64,000 bases of DNA from Isoetes taiwanensis (GCA_021234155.1 JAJEKV010000087.1:3217242-3281241), one strand, 5' to 3'. Positions 42,388 through 53,640 are shown, counted from the first letter of the stretch. The notes: generated by a model from the letters alone, not told the origin. Made by a program: numbers and translations.

Positions 42388-42665
42388 CCTTATCGGACTC
42401 TCTTGTGTAAAGTGAAAGTCCTATTTTTTTAGTTATCATTATGGAGGAGTACTGATAATTAGTTATCAGTACTGGAGGAGTACTGATAACTAATTATCAG
42501 TACTGTTCCACCCATATAAGTCCGATAAGGTGGTTATCGGTCTTCGCCTCGGCCGATAACCAAAAATGCGTGACCTCGGTCGTAGCCATGGCCATATCTG
42601 GCCTCGGACGTACGACCTCGGTCACGCATTTTTGGTTATCGGCCTCGGCCAGACCGATAACCTTA
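42388..42665. repeat. Cluster of nested foldbacks
   Basis: Three structures. (1) Outer arms CCTTATCGGAC (42389) and GTCCGATAAGG (42521). (2) Two near-palindromes, 42448-42473 and 42479-42504, which are exact reverse complements of each other (AGTACTGATAAT... / ...). (3) A 38-base-arm hairpin, 42547-42584 with 42611-42648, core CGATAACCAAAAATGCGTGA, extended by GGTTATCGGTC / GACCGATAACC outside. The whole looks like a foldback or MITE cluster; no clean target duplication. Confidence 0.85.
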
Positions 42666-43290
42666 CCTTCTGCAGCATTCAAGCTGCTGATTCTTGTCAA
42701 GTAGCCATGGCCATATCCATGTCAGACAGAACTCATCTAGACCCCACTTCACATGTGCATCTAATTTACGGGCAGATCTGACCATAAGGGGAAGGGAGTC
42801 TTAGCAATGTCCACTTCTAGCGGGATGTTGTAAGTGCCCAGGAGCCAGCACCAAGCTATAGCCAGGTCGTCTTGCCACATGCCTATCTAAGCTCATCAAG
42901 GAGAGGTGAACTAGATTGGGCGGAAGCGGGTTTATTTGAATAGTCTACAGCATGACCAGGCCGGCTCGATCTAAAAACTCCGGTGCCATTACCGGGGACC
43001 TTCTAGGCCAGTTCTGTGAGCTTCAAGACCAATTGACCCCACCGCTCTCCCAATCGGATGATATCTTATCACCTGCTTTGGAACAAGCAATGTTCGGCCC
43101 TACCATCATACTAGAAGGTAAGCAATTCCTTCAAATCTTAATTATACTTTCTTAACCGGCAGTTCCTCGACTACTTTAGACATTAGATTAAGATTAGTTA
43201 TTAGCCGTAACAACTCATATTCAGTCTGTTTATCTTGATAAACCATCTGCTTGCCTGTTTATCTTGATAAACCGTCCACAAAGCATCTCA
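42666..43290. other. Interval, no supported gene
   Basis: A frame at 42952-43155 is unsupported. Near 43220-43275, 'tgcctgtttatcttgataaac' occurs twice and holds a GTTTATC/GATAAAC palindrome. Confidence 0.3.
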
Positions 43291-43299
43291 GCGAAGACA

Positions 43300-43515
43300 A
43301 AGGTCTCGCAGGCCGTCTTGAAGGCTTTGCTTAAATCGGAGCTCTGGAGCTCTGGCCGGCCGTCTTGGAGGTCTTGGAGCTCTAGCTTGCAATCTTGAAG
43401 GCTTCCTAAATCAGAGCTTAAATCGCTGCTTGAATAGCTGCTTAAATTTTAAATCGATGCTTAAATCTTAAATTGCTGCTTGAATCGCTGCTTAAATCTT
43501 AAATCGCGTCACCCA
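43300..43515. repeat. Short imperfect direct repeats
   Basis: Repeated 'aaatcgctgcttgaatc', 'gcttaaatcttaaat' (43400-43510) and 'gtcttgga(g/a)g.ct' (43314-43400) words, with ggagctc boxes. Slippage-like; no coding meaning seen. It may be the 5' part of the LINE copy that follows. Confidence 0.6.
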
Positions 43516-43610
43516 AATTGGAGCTCTCGGATAGCATTGGAAAAGGCATCCAGCGATAGCTGATGCAGATTTTCTTTGTCGCTTCTAAAGCAGTCTCGGA
43601 CCCTGCCGGT

Positions 43611-43725
43611 TAAAGGGGTCAAACCCCCTTTCTCGCCCATTACGGCAAAAATAAATGGGCTCGCCCCTCCGGGCTCGCCCATTTATTTGCCATAATGGGC
43701 TCTAAAGGGGGTTTAACCCCTTCTT
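43611..43725. repeat. 115-bp imperfect palindrome at the start of the LINE ORF1
   Basis: Left arm 43611-43660 (AAAGGGGTCAAACCCCCTTT then CCCATTACGGCAAAAATAAA) pairs with right arm 43677-43725. Inner loop CGCCCCTCCGGGC. Smaller hairpins lie within each arm. The ATG of the ORF1 frame (43695) sits inside the right arm, so the arm would fold the leader of the LINE RNA. Confidence 0.85.
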
Positions 43726-44343
43726 CCAAGGTCTTGAAGAATTCTCCTATAGAGCCGCCACCCCCGACCATGCCTCAATGCACGGATGCCATTACACAAA
43801 CTAACCCAGAGCCAGACAACAGCATGGATGCCATTAATCACTCAGGCTCAACCTCTTGTAGAGATGCTATAATGACTGATGTACAACCTTCAGGTTTGGA
43901 TACTGATTCTCGTAGGCAGGCAGAGCACATTCCATCTCTCCCATACCTGACTCCGAGCAAGACAGAAGCCTAAATGTGAAACAGACTCTTGCTTGGATGT
44001 TGAACATGTTGTACACTTTTTTACAGACATCATGAACATTCAACAACCTAGTGTCGATATAGCCCGGAGAGTTAGGGCCCAGAGACTAGATCGACCTCGT
44101 CATATTGTTGTGCAGTTCACTATCTTTGATGACAGAATGTATATTCTTCAGCATGGCAGCAACCTGAAGAATACTAATTTTTCTGTTCAGGAAGATCTCT
44201 CCCAGATACAGCTGACCAGAAGACGAGGGGAGTTGTGCAGAGTACGAGAGGGTAGGCTGCAAAAGAATTGGGCAGCATACAAAGGAAACACGGCTATCAT
44301 TTGCTACCAGTTGCCTCAAAATCCCTGGTTGGGATATTCATAG
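43695..44343 (+). pseudogene. LINE ORF1 of Transposase_22 (L1 ORF1p) type
   Basis: First frame 43695-43973 is Pro/Thr-rich; after a stop and frame change the domain 43993-44343 reads RPRHIVVQFTIFDDRMYILQ, LKNTNFSVQEDLSQIQLTRRRGEL and YKGNTAIICYQLPQNPWLGYS. These match the RRM-plus-CTD of animal-type L1 ORF1 proteins (family form RP..IIVKF..Y.DR, ED(L/F)S..v..rR.eL). Such proteins trimerise and bind LINE RNA. Plant L1 ORF1 usually carries DUF4283 instead, as at 20.4 kb. No ORF2 follows. Confidence 0.7.
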
Positions 44344-44562
44344 TGCTTCCAAAGTCCATGTTTCTTTCTTGTTTCTTTTGTTCTTTCCTTGTATTGGAGT
44401 TCATTCCCTTGTTCTCTGTTGTGATTTCTTATGGGGCATAGTCCCCGAGTTCTATTGGGGCTCATGCCTTCTTTTTCTGTTCTAGCTCCATAACCATTGG
44501 GTTCTCGTGGACGTTAAAAAACTCTTATCTTATTTTATCTTATCTTATCTTATCTTATCTAA
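44344..44562 (+). mobile_element. LINE 3' untranslated region and TTATC tail
   Basis: Directly after ORF1, with no ORF2 between. It has the GGGCATAGTCCCCGAG...TTGGGGCTC inverted block and ends TCGTGGACGTTAAAAAACTC then (TTATC)n at 44525-44562. The last part matches the 3' end of the LINE at 34205-34330 (CGTGGACGATAAAAT then a pentamer tail), so both belong to related families. Confidence 0.7.
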
Positions 44563-45000
44563 ATTGTAATACTTTATCATCTTCAAAATCATGTCCCTTA
44601 CATATACTTTAATGGAAATGATTTTTGCTTTGATCTTGGTTATTCCATCATTTTTTGAGGCCTACATTGTTTGAGCTTAAACTATTCTAAGACCCAATGG
44701 AGCACTGCAAGAGATGGAGATTTAGCTAAATATCCTGATGGTTGGTGTGAATGCAAAAAAAGTTAAACCTAATAGTTAAGTTTTGTAAACAAATGCTAAA
44801 AAGTTGCCTGATAGTTAAGTTTAGCCTCAAATTGTTCCATGCGTTAGCATGTTCTTCACATCTAAAAACACATGGTCGTTAAAATGAAACCAAATAAGAA
44901 TATACGGCACTTTTTTTTTTCTCTTCTACAAGCTTCAAAAGTAAATTTAAACAACAACCTCTTCAAATTATCACTAAGCTCGGCAATGCCGAGCACCATA
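44563..45000. other. Non-coding, small hairpin
   Basis: Only a GCTCGGCA/TGCCGAGC hairpin at about 44979-44996 stands out. Confidence 0.3.
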
Positions 45001-45118
45001 TTATATTAAACTTGAGAATTCACCATGTCATTGTGTCGAATGGAATGGAATGGAATACAATTATATTAAACTTGAGATTTCACCATATCATTGTGTCGAA
45101 TGGAATGGAATGGAATGT
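45001..45118. repeat. Two tandem 60-bp units with (GGAAT)3
   Basis: Copies 45001-45060 and 45061-45118, each with 'ttatattaaacttgaga' and ending in GGAAT triplets next to TGTCGAAT. The pentamer run recalls the LINE tails in this window but lacks their GTGGACG block. Confidence 0.85.
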
Positions 45119-45425
45119 GTTATGTTAACATTAATAAAGGAACTGTCTAAAAAGCAACTGTCTGTACAATAACCTCTCCTACTTGTTTCCTCATCAAGAA
45201 CCTTTCTAGCTTGTTCCAAAGCAATAAATGTGCCAATGTATTATCTGATTATCCCAAAGCATTTCAACTTTTGTTTTTCTGAAGAAGCATGCATTTTCCT
45301 GAAACTCCACCTTTATGAAGCATAGCAATGCTTGATATGAAACAGATCAATGCTTGAATGAACCTGCATACCCGTGTAATGTCAATGATGTTTTAAGCAT
45401 CTTAAATAGAAAAACCTACATGCAT

Positions 45426-45883
45426 AAGGCAGAAACACCTACATGCATAAAGCTTTTCTGCCAGTATAAGCAGATACGATGCCACATTGCAGCAAAAGCA
45501 TACATTATGATGCCAGATTGTAGCAAAACCATACATTGTCTGGTAGTATCCTTCACCAATGAATCTATGCACAAGTAGGCAAGGCTATGGACTTCCAAGA
45601 ACATAAAGGAGAAGTAAGACCTGAGAATTCCATGAAAGAGAGAAAAACAAAGTTAAGGCAGAAACACCTACATGAATAAAGCTTTTTTGCCGGTGTAAGC
45701 AGATATGATGCCACATTGCAGCAAAAGCATACATTATGATGCCAGATTGCAGCAAAACTATATATTGTCTGGTAGTATCCTTCACCTATGAATCTATGTA
45801 TAAATAGGCAAGGCTATGGACTTCCAAGAACATAAAGGAGAAGCAAGACCTGAGAAATCCATGAAAGAGAGAAAAACAAAGTT
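45426..45883. repeat. Tandem duplication of a 229-bp unit
   Basis: Copies 45426-45654 and 45655-45883, about 95 percent alike. Each unit contains a short internal repeat ('gatgcca.attg.agcaaaa.catacatt' twice). Frames on either strand come from the duplication. Confidence 0.9.
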
Positions 45884-47190
45884 TAATGTTATTTATGGTC
45901 TGTTGTTCTCGACAGTTTTTCATGCTTATGTGAAACAAAGGGAAAACAACAAAAAGTCAAATTAATAAGCACATATGGCCCGTAGATTAGAAACAAATAA
46001 GAAAATCAGGTGATGTTGGAGACAAGGGATTAGGTGGTCCCTGGCGAAATTGGAAGATTAGACAGATGTGAGACATGATCAAAATGGCATTTTAGGGCCA
46101 TTTCCCACTCGCCATTAAGTTAAGTTAGTTCAACCGGTTGGTTATCACCTAACTTAACCGAAAAGAGATTATGCTTTTCCATTAAGGTCGTTAAGTTAGG
46201 CTAACTTAACGGATTACGAAGATCTAGATTCCCACTAGACTTGTTAGGGACCCCTTAGGTTAAATTCACAAATTCAACTTAACCTAATGTTTACGGTGAG
46301 TTGGTGTTTCACACTAGTAGTTAAGAGGCTTTTGTTAGGTTAGAGATAACTATGTTCATTTCTCACTTTTAAAGATATCTATAAAGTACTTCTTAGTTGT
46401 TGAACCAATAATCCGTGAAGAGATACATGGTTTATTTTCTATCTCTTTTCTTTCTATATTTTCAATATTCTTTCTCTGTCTCTATTTTTTTTCCTCTCTG
46501 TATTTCTCTCTGTTTGAACCTCAATTGGATGTCCAATTATTTATGGTGGATGTCAGATTTCTCTTGGCAATGGAAGGGGGAAACTGCAGGTCCACACTTC
46601 CTGAAAAAAATCTAAAAGTATTTTCACTACCGGCAAAAGAACCACAAAGTCTAGTCGTTAGATATTCAGATATACCTAAAATATGCTCCAAGATGCCAAA
46701 ACTAATCCTCAATTTAATTGGATTTCAATGAATTGTCCCTTGAGTGGGGGCAATCTAAAAAACTTTTGAACCCTGAAGCTACTCTAGATGTTTAAAAAGG
46801 CAATAAGAACTATACCATATCTCTAAAATATAAATAACCTAACTAGATTGCTATACCTTTCTCACTTCACAGTTAGGTTAAGTTAGTTCTTAACCGAGTT
46901 AAGTGTACCTCTCCTAGGTCACTTAATTTCTAGTTTAAAATAAGGGGTCTAGTTAAAGTTTTAACTTAACTTAACTTAATTATTATCAGTATGAAAGTAA
47001 TCTGGTTAAGTTAACCACAGTTAAAATTTAACCAAATCTTAGCTTAACTAGTATTAACTTAAGTGCTAGTGTGAAAGCAAGTTTTCATTATTTGCCCTAT
47101 TTAACCAAACCTAACCACTGGTGGGAATTGACCCTTAACCAGTTATCAACTGGAAATTGTCGTCTCGCCAATTTCTATCATGCTAATGTT
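45884..47190. repeat. Low-complexity region of TTAAGTTA/TAACTTAA words
   Basis: 46120-46330 and 46860-47120 are rich in 'ttaagttag' and its reverse complement 'ctaacttaa', giving many possible hairpins. Between them lies a pyrimidine-rich tract (46430-46510) and two overlapping unsupported frames near 46520-46730. It could be a diverged foldback element; ends not found. Confidence 0.5.
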
Positions 47191-47196
47191 CATGTT

Positions 47197-47388
47197 TTAT
47201 AAGCACTTGCCTGGATATGAACTTGTGGGTGCAGGAGCTCTTGAGGCTTCTGCAGGGGGCTGCAAAACTGGACCAAGTGCAGGCGTCTGCATTGGAGAGC
47301 CATGATGGTGACGACGTCGTTTACTGAGAGGAACTGCAGATTCAGGCACAGCAGCCAAGCTGGATTGTAAATCTGGATATTGAGCCAT
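47197..47388 (-). CDS. Pro/Ser-rich N-terminal exon of an unknown gene
   Basis: Starts MAQYPDLQSSLAAVP, then a basic SKRRRHHHG patch (possible nuclear signal) and a Pro/Ala-rich tail ending at SSYPG near a GCAAGT (GC-type) donor at about 47208. Codon use and the clean Met suggest a real first exon. No other exon was found nearby, and I do not recognise the protein. Confidence 0.4.
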   Translation of the reverse strand: MAQYPDLQSSLAAVPESAVPLSKRRRHHHGSPMQTPALGPVLQPPAEASRAPAPTSSYPGKCL

Positions 47389-47399
47389 GCTTCACTTTG

Positions 47400-48264
47400 T
47401 TGTCATACTAGATAAACGTAATGGTACACATGCCGGTAAAGGTGTCAGCTGATCTTGCCGCTCAAATGCTTGGCACAATCAGATATATGAGCTAGTGTCC
47501 ATGATGCCATTGTCAACTGTCAACTTCCAACTTGTGAATGAAACAAATGGTTGAGAATGTGAGCAAGTTATTCCGCCCACAGCAATAGAAACAACATCAT
47601 CTTGTTTAAGATTGTCAAATTGCATAGACAACATCAAGCAGAATGCATTTTTTGAATGTGCAAATTACAGACGTTTAAACTATAAAAGTGTGTGAGACTG
47701 AACATTGTTCTTAAGACAAAACCAAGACTTGGACTCCTACGACCTAAATATATCAAAATTACCATAGATACTCTCAACTAAATTCATTTGCAGAAGAGGA
47801 TTTGCCGCTTGAAGAGCTTGGATCCTTGGCCTTGTGCATTTGATCTGGAGAAGCATGGCCAGTCTGTCCTACAGCAGCATCCGTCTGTGGAAAACAAGGT
47901 GTAATCCACCTTTCTTATAAATTGGCGGATCAGGATTACTCTGTTTTGATTATAAAAAAAACCATTTCAAGTTCGTTGTCAATCTGCAGACATGACCTGT
48001 CAAATCCGAAATAATTCTCCTGTTCGCAAGATTACCGGAATGCACAGATGATCAATTTAATCCGCCCACAAATGAGTCTTCCCTGAAAATCTTCATTTTG
48101 GTTCCCAAACACATAACCCTAAAATGGGTAATCTCGAGCCTTGCATATCGAGCAGAATGTGATACAATAAGAAAATACAATATAAAAAAGAAATATATGA
48201 TATATGGGTCTAAACCATTGGATATAGGCATCAAAATTAGTTCAAGCGTATAAAATTAGTTCAA
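47400..48264. other. Interval without supported gene
   Basis: May be promoter of the 47388 exon (minus strand). No repeats or motifs stand out. Confidence 0.25.
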
Positions 48265-48385
48265 GCGTATGCACACTCTAGATATACTAATTAGTATGCC
48301 TCATCAAATACATCCATGAAATCATATAAAAACCTTAGAAAAAAAGTACAAAAGTACAAAAGAAACCCCCTGTTATTATGCTATA
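48265..48385 (+). repeat. Dispersed repeat, copy 2
   Basis: Matches 16550-16672 (see that entry). It ends at 'cccctgttattatgcta', just before the broken C-terminal end of the copia reverse transcriptase, so a breakpoint lies at about 48390. Confidence 0.7.
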
Positions 48386-48394
48386 TATACCATG

Positions 48395-49330
48395 CATTTG
48401 TACCATTCTCTAGGGATTATCTTAGCCCATAAAATGCTCTATTGAGTTTCCAGATCTTATTACGATCAATCTCAAAGCCAGATGCCTATCTTAAATAGGT
48501 TTCCTCTTCTAACTTTGCATTCAGCAAGGCTGTGTTAACACCCACATGATAATTTTCTAAGCCACATGAGTTTGCCAAAGCAAGTCTGTTCATTTTTACT
48601 AATGGAGAAAAAATCTCATCAAAATCATGCCTCTTCCTCTGCATGAATCCTTGAGCCTTGTTTTATATTTATTTGGAGTGTAATCTACTCCTCATTTAAT
48701 TCTGAAAATCCATTTATTTCTAATAATATTATTTCCTTCAGGAGGATCTACAAGTTCATAAGTGTTTATCTGTTTAAAAGAGTTCATCTCTTGATGCATT
48801 GCATCTAGCCATTGTTTGGAATCTATTCCATTTATAGTTTCAAGGTTTAGGTAATTCTGGACTTTCCAAAACTAGAATAGTAAATATACGATTAATCTCA
48901 CCGGCACGAGTTTGAATCCTTTTACTTCTTCCAATTTCATTTCTTCTGTGCTGTTCATGCATAATCTTGTTCTCATCTCGTAGTATTTGTGCTCCAGTTC
49001 TTCTTATCTTTCTTCTTCCATGCTCCAAATGTGCATCTTGTACTTGTTGTTTAGCCTGCATGTGACTTGATTGCACATCATTAGTATTTTACATTCACTA
49101 TCACTGAAATCATCTACAAGTTCCAGATGTTTATAATATCAGTTTCATGTTCCATTTCCAGATTTGCATCCTTCTCTTATTCACCTCATTTCGAACATGT
49201 TTTCCTTGTTTGAAATCATTAACTTTTGGATTAATTTGTAGAAATGTTCTTCATCGAACAACCATCCTGTTACTATAATAATCCTTTGAGCAGGGTTATA
49301 AAGCCTATATGTATTGGAATTGTCATTATA
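48395..49330 (-). pseudogene. Ty1/copia Pol remnant (integrase C-terminus and reverse transcriptase)
   Basis: On the minus strand, 49330-49235 reads YMVGYNDNSNTYRLYNPAQ and a WLFDEE block, the end of copia integrase. 48840-48660 reads KQWLDAMHQEMNSF, TYELVDPPEG and IIRNKWIFRIK, the start of copia reverse transcriptase. 48660-48400 reads GFMQRKRHDFDEIFSPLVKM, VNTALLNAKLEEETYL and KIWKLNRAFYGLR. The DDV-type catalytic Asp block is changed (HVGVNTALLN where QMDVKTAFLN is usual), and several stops occur. It stops before the YxDD site. A dead fragment. Confidence 0.85.
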
Positions 49331-50080
49331 GCCTACCATGTAAGTTATATATTGATGACTTTATATAGCTCCCCCTCCCCACCAACAAGAAGAAACTGCC
49401 CAAGGAAACTAAAATTTCAGAGCATATTGCTGAAGCATATGATTCCTTTTTTGGAGAGGGCAACTAGCATTCTTATCAAACAAAAAGAAAAGTGGTCAAT
49501 AGATAAAGGTTTTGTCTATAATTAATGAAATTGGGCTTCAGTGCAGCAATGATTCTTGGTGTCCATGATTCTTTAAATAAACCCTCATTAGAGAGCATCC
49601 ACATTCCTAGCATAAAATGGTATTTCCCAAGCCTTGTATTTTCATTTTGAACTTCTTCCAGACTACGCATGCACACATGTTGCAATGTTATAGGGTTTAT
49701 TGCTAAAATCTCAACAATCTCTAGAATAAATATAAAAATAAAAGATAAACTTTTTATCATCCACGAGAGCCATTGTATTGAGCTTGGATTAAGATGATTA
49801 TACTTCCATTTTTTCAACTTTGTATGCCTTGAGTCTGGAATAATATTTTTGTGCATAACCACTCATTACTGGAAGTGGGTTACGAAACAGATACAAGATC
49901 GGCTCCAAAAACTATCTCCAGAAATTGTTCACATAATCTTCAATCATAGAATTGCCACGATCCTTAAACAGCCTACACACTCTTTTAGAATCTGTAAGAG
50001 TTTTATTTAAGAGCCCCTTGTCTCAAGCTTGATTAAATGCTATTCTAGCCTATTCCATTTGGTAAAAATACTTTGGTGCT
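49331..50080. other. Probable further copia remnant or flank
   Basis: A minus frame at 49476-49862 has no clear copia motif. Nothing firm. Confidence 0.25.
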
Positions 50081-50084
50081 GATC

Positions 50085-50245
50085 ACTATGGAATCCTACA
50101 AAGGCAAAGAAGGTGCCAAAGATACCGGGCTCAATAACTTCTCAATTGACTTCTTAGCCGTGGGGAGATCTTGCAGCTTGTATTTCTTGCCCAAGGTTGA
50201 TGGGAAGATGATTATCAGGGGACATTCTGATCTTAGAATGTAAAA
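50085..50245 (+). pseudogene. Short coding-like fragment
   Basis: Open stretch beginning MESYKGKEGAKDTGLNNFS and continuing with FLPKVDGKMIIRGHSDLR. It looks like part of an ordinary soluble protein but I cannot name it. It is bounded by AT-rich DNA. Confidence 0.3.
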
Positions 50246-50249
50246 AAAT

Positions 50250-51780
50250 TCTGTTTATCTTCGGTTTATTCTAGATTGTAACACTAGAGTGAAAAGGTGC
50301 ATTTGCACGGTTTGCTTTAAAATTCATATAAAACCAAAGGTTCAATAATCAGTCAAACCCTTCTTACATGTTAATATATGGCAGTCATATTACATGGAAA
50401 AAATACCTAAAATTCTATTAGTCCTCGTTTATAAGAGTTACACTTAAGTAATGCAAGGGGGTCAAGTTTGTTTTGGTTCATGTTTAGATAAAGTAAAACT
50501 GTCTCGGTAAGAAGATTTTTATGATTTTTTTATTATTTTTATGTTTTTCTTTACAAGTTAGAGAGTAAGACACAAAAAACTGCACCTCAATCCGAGGTTT
50601 GAGAAGGGAGATAGGGTTGTTTTAACATGACAGGGTCAAAACTGTTATTTGTCTTCTGTCTAGTTTTCAGAAAGATGTTCCCAAATCAAATCTCTAAGTT
50701 TTGTAGGGAAACGAATTTTGAGCTGAAATTTTGAATATAAGTAGTAGACAACTTGTTTTATCTAAGAAAAATGTCCATTAGCCTTAAGATGAAGTTTTGA
50801 TTTTCTTTTATTTGTTCATTTACAAGTGACTGATAACTTATGTTTATATACGAGTAAAATGATTCAAAGTTATTCTCCAAAAAATCATATTATGAAAGGT
50901 TACCATAATATGGAATCAACCTAAAAACAAACACGTAAAAAAAGCACAGAGTTTGTTCACAAGAAATCAAGAAAGATTTGTTTCCCTGAGACCATTTTTT
51001 TTCTTTTTAAAATTAAGAACTCTCTCATCTTAATTGATTTCAGTTTCAATTGCGGGATGTAAGCACCTCATGAACTACTCCATTCATTAAAAATAATCAA
51101 TGCTCATGATCTTGAGATTTAGAGTAAACTTTCTAATATCCATTCCAAGTTATCTGTTAGATTACGCGTTCCATGGATTTCATAAACCTATGCATTAAAT
51201 GGTGAACTCAAAGCTTGTATTTTCAAACTTCTCAAGCTGTGGAAGTAATGCAAAAGAATGAAGAATAAATATAAAAAGCTATAACTATGAAAAAATAAAG
51301 GTAGACTACTACATTTGTTTCCTATTACTGGTCCACATGGCGTAGGATCATTCAAAATGCCAGAACATCCTCATTTTAATTGCTTTTAAAACTCGCCTTA
51401 AGAATATATAAATTCCATAGTTGGTTGCTAGAATTGCCTTATTTAATGGTAATGTTGAAGCATAAGCAAATTGAACCTATATGAATCTCCACTCGCCCTT
51501 CCAAAAATTATGCTTAAGAAGGTAGAAAATTATCATATCATTGTATATGTGACAAATGAAAAATAAATAGAATGTAGAGAGATTTACTTCTATACCCAAT
51601 TCGTCTAATTGTGGGCCATAATGGTCCATGCCTATTTATGGGTAAAAGCATGAAAGGGTGTCTATAAATGTAGCCCTTTTTGTACATATACATATGTACC
51701 GAATGCACATTTTTTGAATAACTGTCATCATGACCAGCTAGTAACTGCCATGATTAATGGCTATCCACTACTCTGAACCC
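50250..51780. other. AT-rich non-coding interval
   Basis: No gene. Near 51678-51700 'ttgtacatatacatatgtacc' is the first of the TGTACAT-type words that fill 53.2-60.9 kb, and a TATAAAT at about 51664 lies upstream of the next gene. Confidence 0.4.
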
Positions 51781-51894
51781 GCAATTATCGGATTTTGAAA
51801 TTCTTTCCCAAATTCTTTCTTGGTTTGCCTCTCGTTCACTATCCCGCCCCTGCCTTCTCTGCTTGGATTCCGATCACGAATTCTTCATCTAGCT

Positions 51895-53034
51895 ATGGCC
51901 CCAAAACGCCCCCAGATGAGTGCTTGCTCATCACCACAGCCCAAGCAAGATGCCAGTGCTTCCGGCAGTGGAATTTTACCTCCAAGGAGTTTACGTTTGG
52001 GTTCTGAGGTGATCCAAGCCAAAGACCTCCGTGAGAAACATGCAGAGGCCCACATACCCAACCTAGAGATGGTTATGAACGAGGTATGGGGTGAAGCTCC
52101 AAAAAACAGACGAGGATTCAAGGAAGGGAGAATCCAGAACGCATGGAAAGATGATTTTTTTAAATATTATGAATTGGTTTATGGCAAGAAACAGGTTACA
52201 AACCATTATATTTCAACCTATTTTGCCAGAGCATTTGCTCTTCACTTGAAGGGACGGCTTGTTGATTGGATGGACGTGGCTAGGACCGCCAAAGATCTTG
52301 CCAAAACCCTCAGTTCAGACGTTACAGAGGACCCTACAACAGGTAAATCCTCAACTATCAAACAGGACATCGTATTGCAGCAGAATATTAGAGCCCTGGC
52401 TTATTCTAGATCAGATGTTGACACAATAAAGCAGTTACTTAAGCATGGGTTGGAGGAGAAAACTAACCTATTGAATGAAGTAGAAGCACTGGAAGAAAAA
52501 AGGAGGGATGCATTGAAGGTCATCAGCCGGATTGAGGGTAGAAAGGATATGCTATCCGAAGATCTGCAGCAGATCTGCCAGAAAATAGATGAGACAAAAC
52601 AGGAATTTGACAAATTGTCCCAGGATCCTGCTGGAAATGCTGTTATGTTCGGAGTGTTGAAGTACAAGTTGGAAGACTTGGTTATGAGTAGACATGATAA
52701 AGAACAACACTCTTCTAAGCTAGAAATTGGTTTGCAGGAAGCAACTAAAGACATTGAAAGGCATGAAATCTCAATTGAACAAGCAAAGGAAAAACTTAAT
52801 TGCATTGAATTGGTTCAGGAAAGGCATTCACAGATTTTGGATTTCATGGGGAGAGCAGGACCTATTGTTCTGCACCCGAGGCCCTACCCTGTAGGAGCTA
52901 CTTCTATAGAGCAGTTCATCACATTCAGTTCATGTACCTGTTGTGGCCAAGGCTTTGGCAAAACTGGTTTGTTGCTGCTAGCTCCATGCAGAGATGCTTA
53001 TTGCCTCTTACGCTTGTGTTATCCTGGTCCATGA
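51895..53034 (+). CDS. Coiled-coil protein with degenerate RING-like zinc finger
   Basis: Start chosen at MAPKRPQMSAC (51895); an earlier in-frame Met at 51820 gives an unlikely hydrophobic leader. About residues 60-140 form a compact domain (NEVWGEAPKNRRGFKEGR, WMDVARTAKDLAK). Residues about 170-320 are a long coiled coil (ETKQEFDKLSQD, ERHEISIEQAKEKL). The C-terminus has SSCTCCGQGF, LLLLAPCRDAYCLLRLC, like the first half of a RING finger (CxxC...CxxxYCxxC); the second half may continue past the stop in another frame (SNCIKGCIRDEG). I do not recognise a host family. It resembles multi-copy genes I associate with transposons in non-flowering plants, but that is inference. Confidence 0.55.
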   Translation: MAPKRPQMSACSSPQPKQDASASGSGILPPRSLRLGSEVIQAKDLREKHAEAHIPNLEMVMNEVWGEAPKNRRGFKEGRIQNAWKDDFFKYYELVYGKKQVTNHYISTYFARAFALHLKGRLVDWMDVARTAKDLAKTLSSDVTEDPTTGKSSTIKQDIVLQQNIRALAYSRSDVDTIKQLLKHGLEEKTNLLNEVEALEEKRRDALKVISRIEGRKDMLSEDLQQICQKIDETKQEFDKLSQDPAGNAVMFGVLKYKLEDLVMSRHDKEQHSSKLEIGLQEATKDIERHEISIEQAKEKLNCIELVQERHSQILDFMGRAGPIVLHPRPYPVGATSIEQFITFSSCTCCGQGFGKTGLLLLAPCRDAYCLLRLCYPGP

Positions 53035-53214
53035 AAAAGTAATTGCATAAAAGGTTGCATCCGGGATGAGGGCATTCGAATTCAACTTGGTTTCCCCTAT
53101 TTGTGAAAGGTATGCATTGCTCTCAACTAATTTAAACTTATATTTCTCTTCATTCATATTTGTTATTGTAATGTCGCATAGTTCTACATGTATGGCTTTG
53201 ATTGCATTGCTATT

Positions 53215-53640
53215 CCTTGTACATGTATAACTTTTAGTGTACATCCGTAAGTGAGGTACATAGGCATATATTTGCTTGTTTATTGATGCTTTTATTTTTG
53301 AGCTTGATTTTGCAGTTGTATCGGGTTGTACATGTCTCTAATGGAGTCTACATCCGCAAATAGATGTACATGCATTTATCTTTAGAGTGCATCGTAGATG
53401 GATTCATAAGTATGTGCATTTTTACATATATGTGCTTTTTTTGGCATAGATCTACATTCCCTAACTGGATAATTGGTACATCCGGGTACATCGATTGTAC
53501 ATCCGGGTACATTGATGTACCTTTATGTACATTGAGGAACATGTACATGTACATTTGGCTATAGTGTAATGTAGTTACTTACATTTGGTACATTCTATGT
53601 ACATGAAATGTACATGCTTGGCGGGGATGTACCATATATT
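53215..53640. repeat. TGTACAT palindrome array, cluster 1
   Basis: About 15 copies of (A/T)TGTACAT-type words (the perfect form ATGTACAT is an 8-bp palindrome), many paired as 'gggtacatcgattgtacatcc' and 'acatgtacatgtacat'. They lie between the coiled-coil gene and the next exons. Confidence 0.9.

Noticed and set aside
45354-45785. Met/Cys-rich frames on both strands
   Set aside because: Come from the 229-bp tandem duplication; no coding support.
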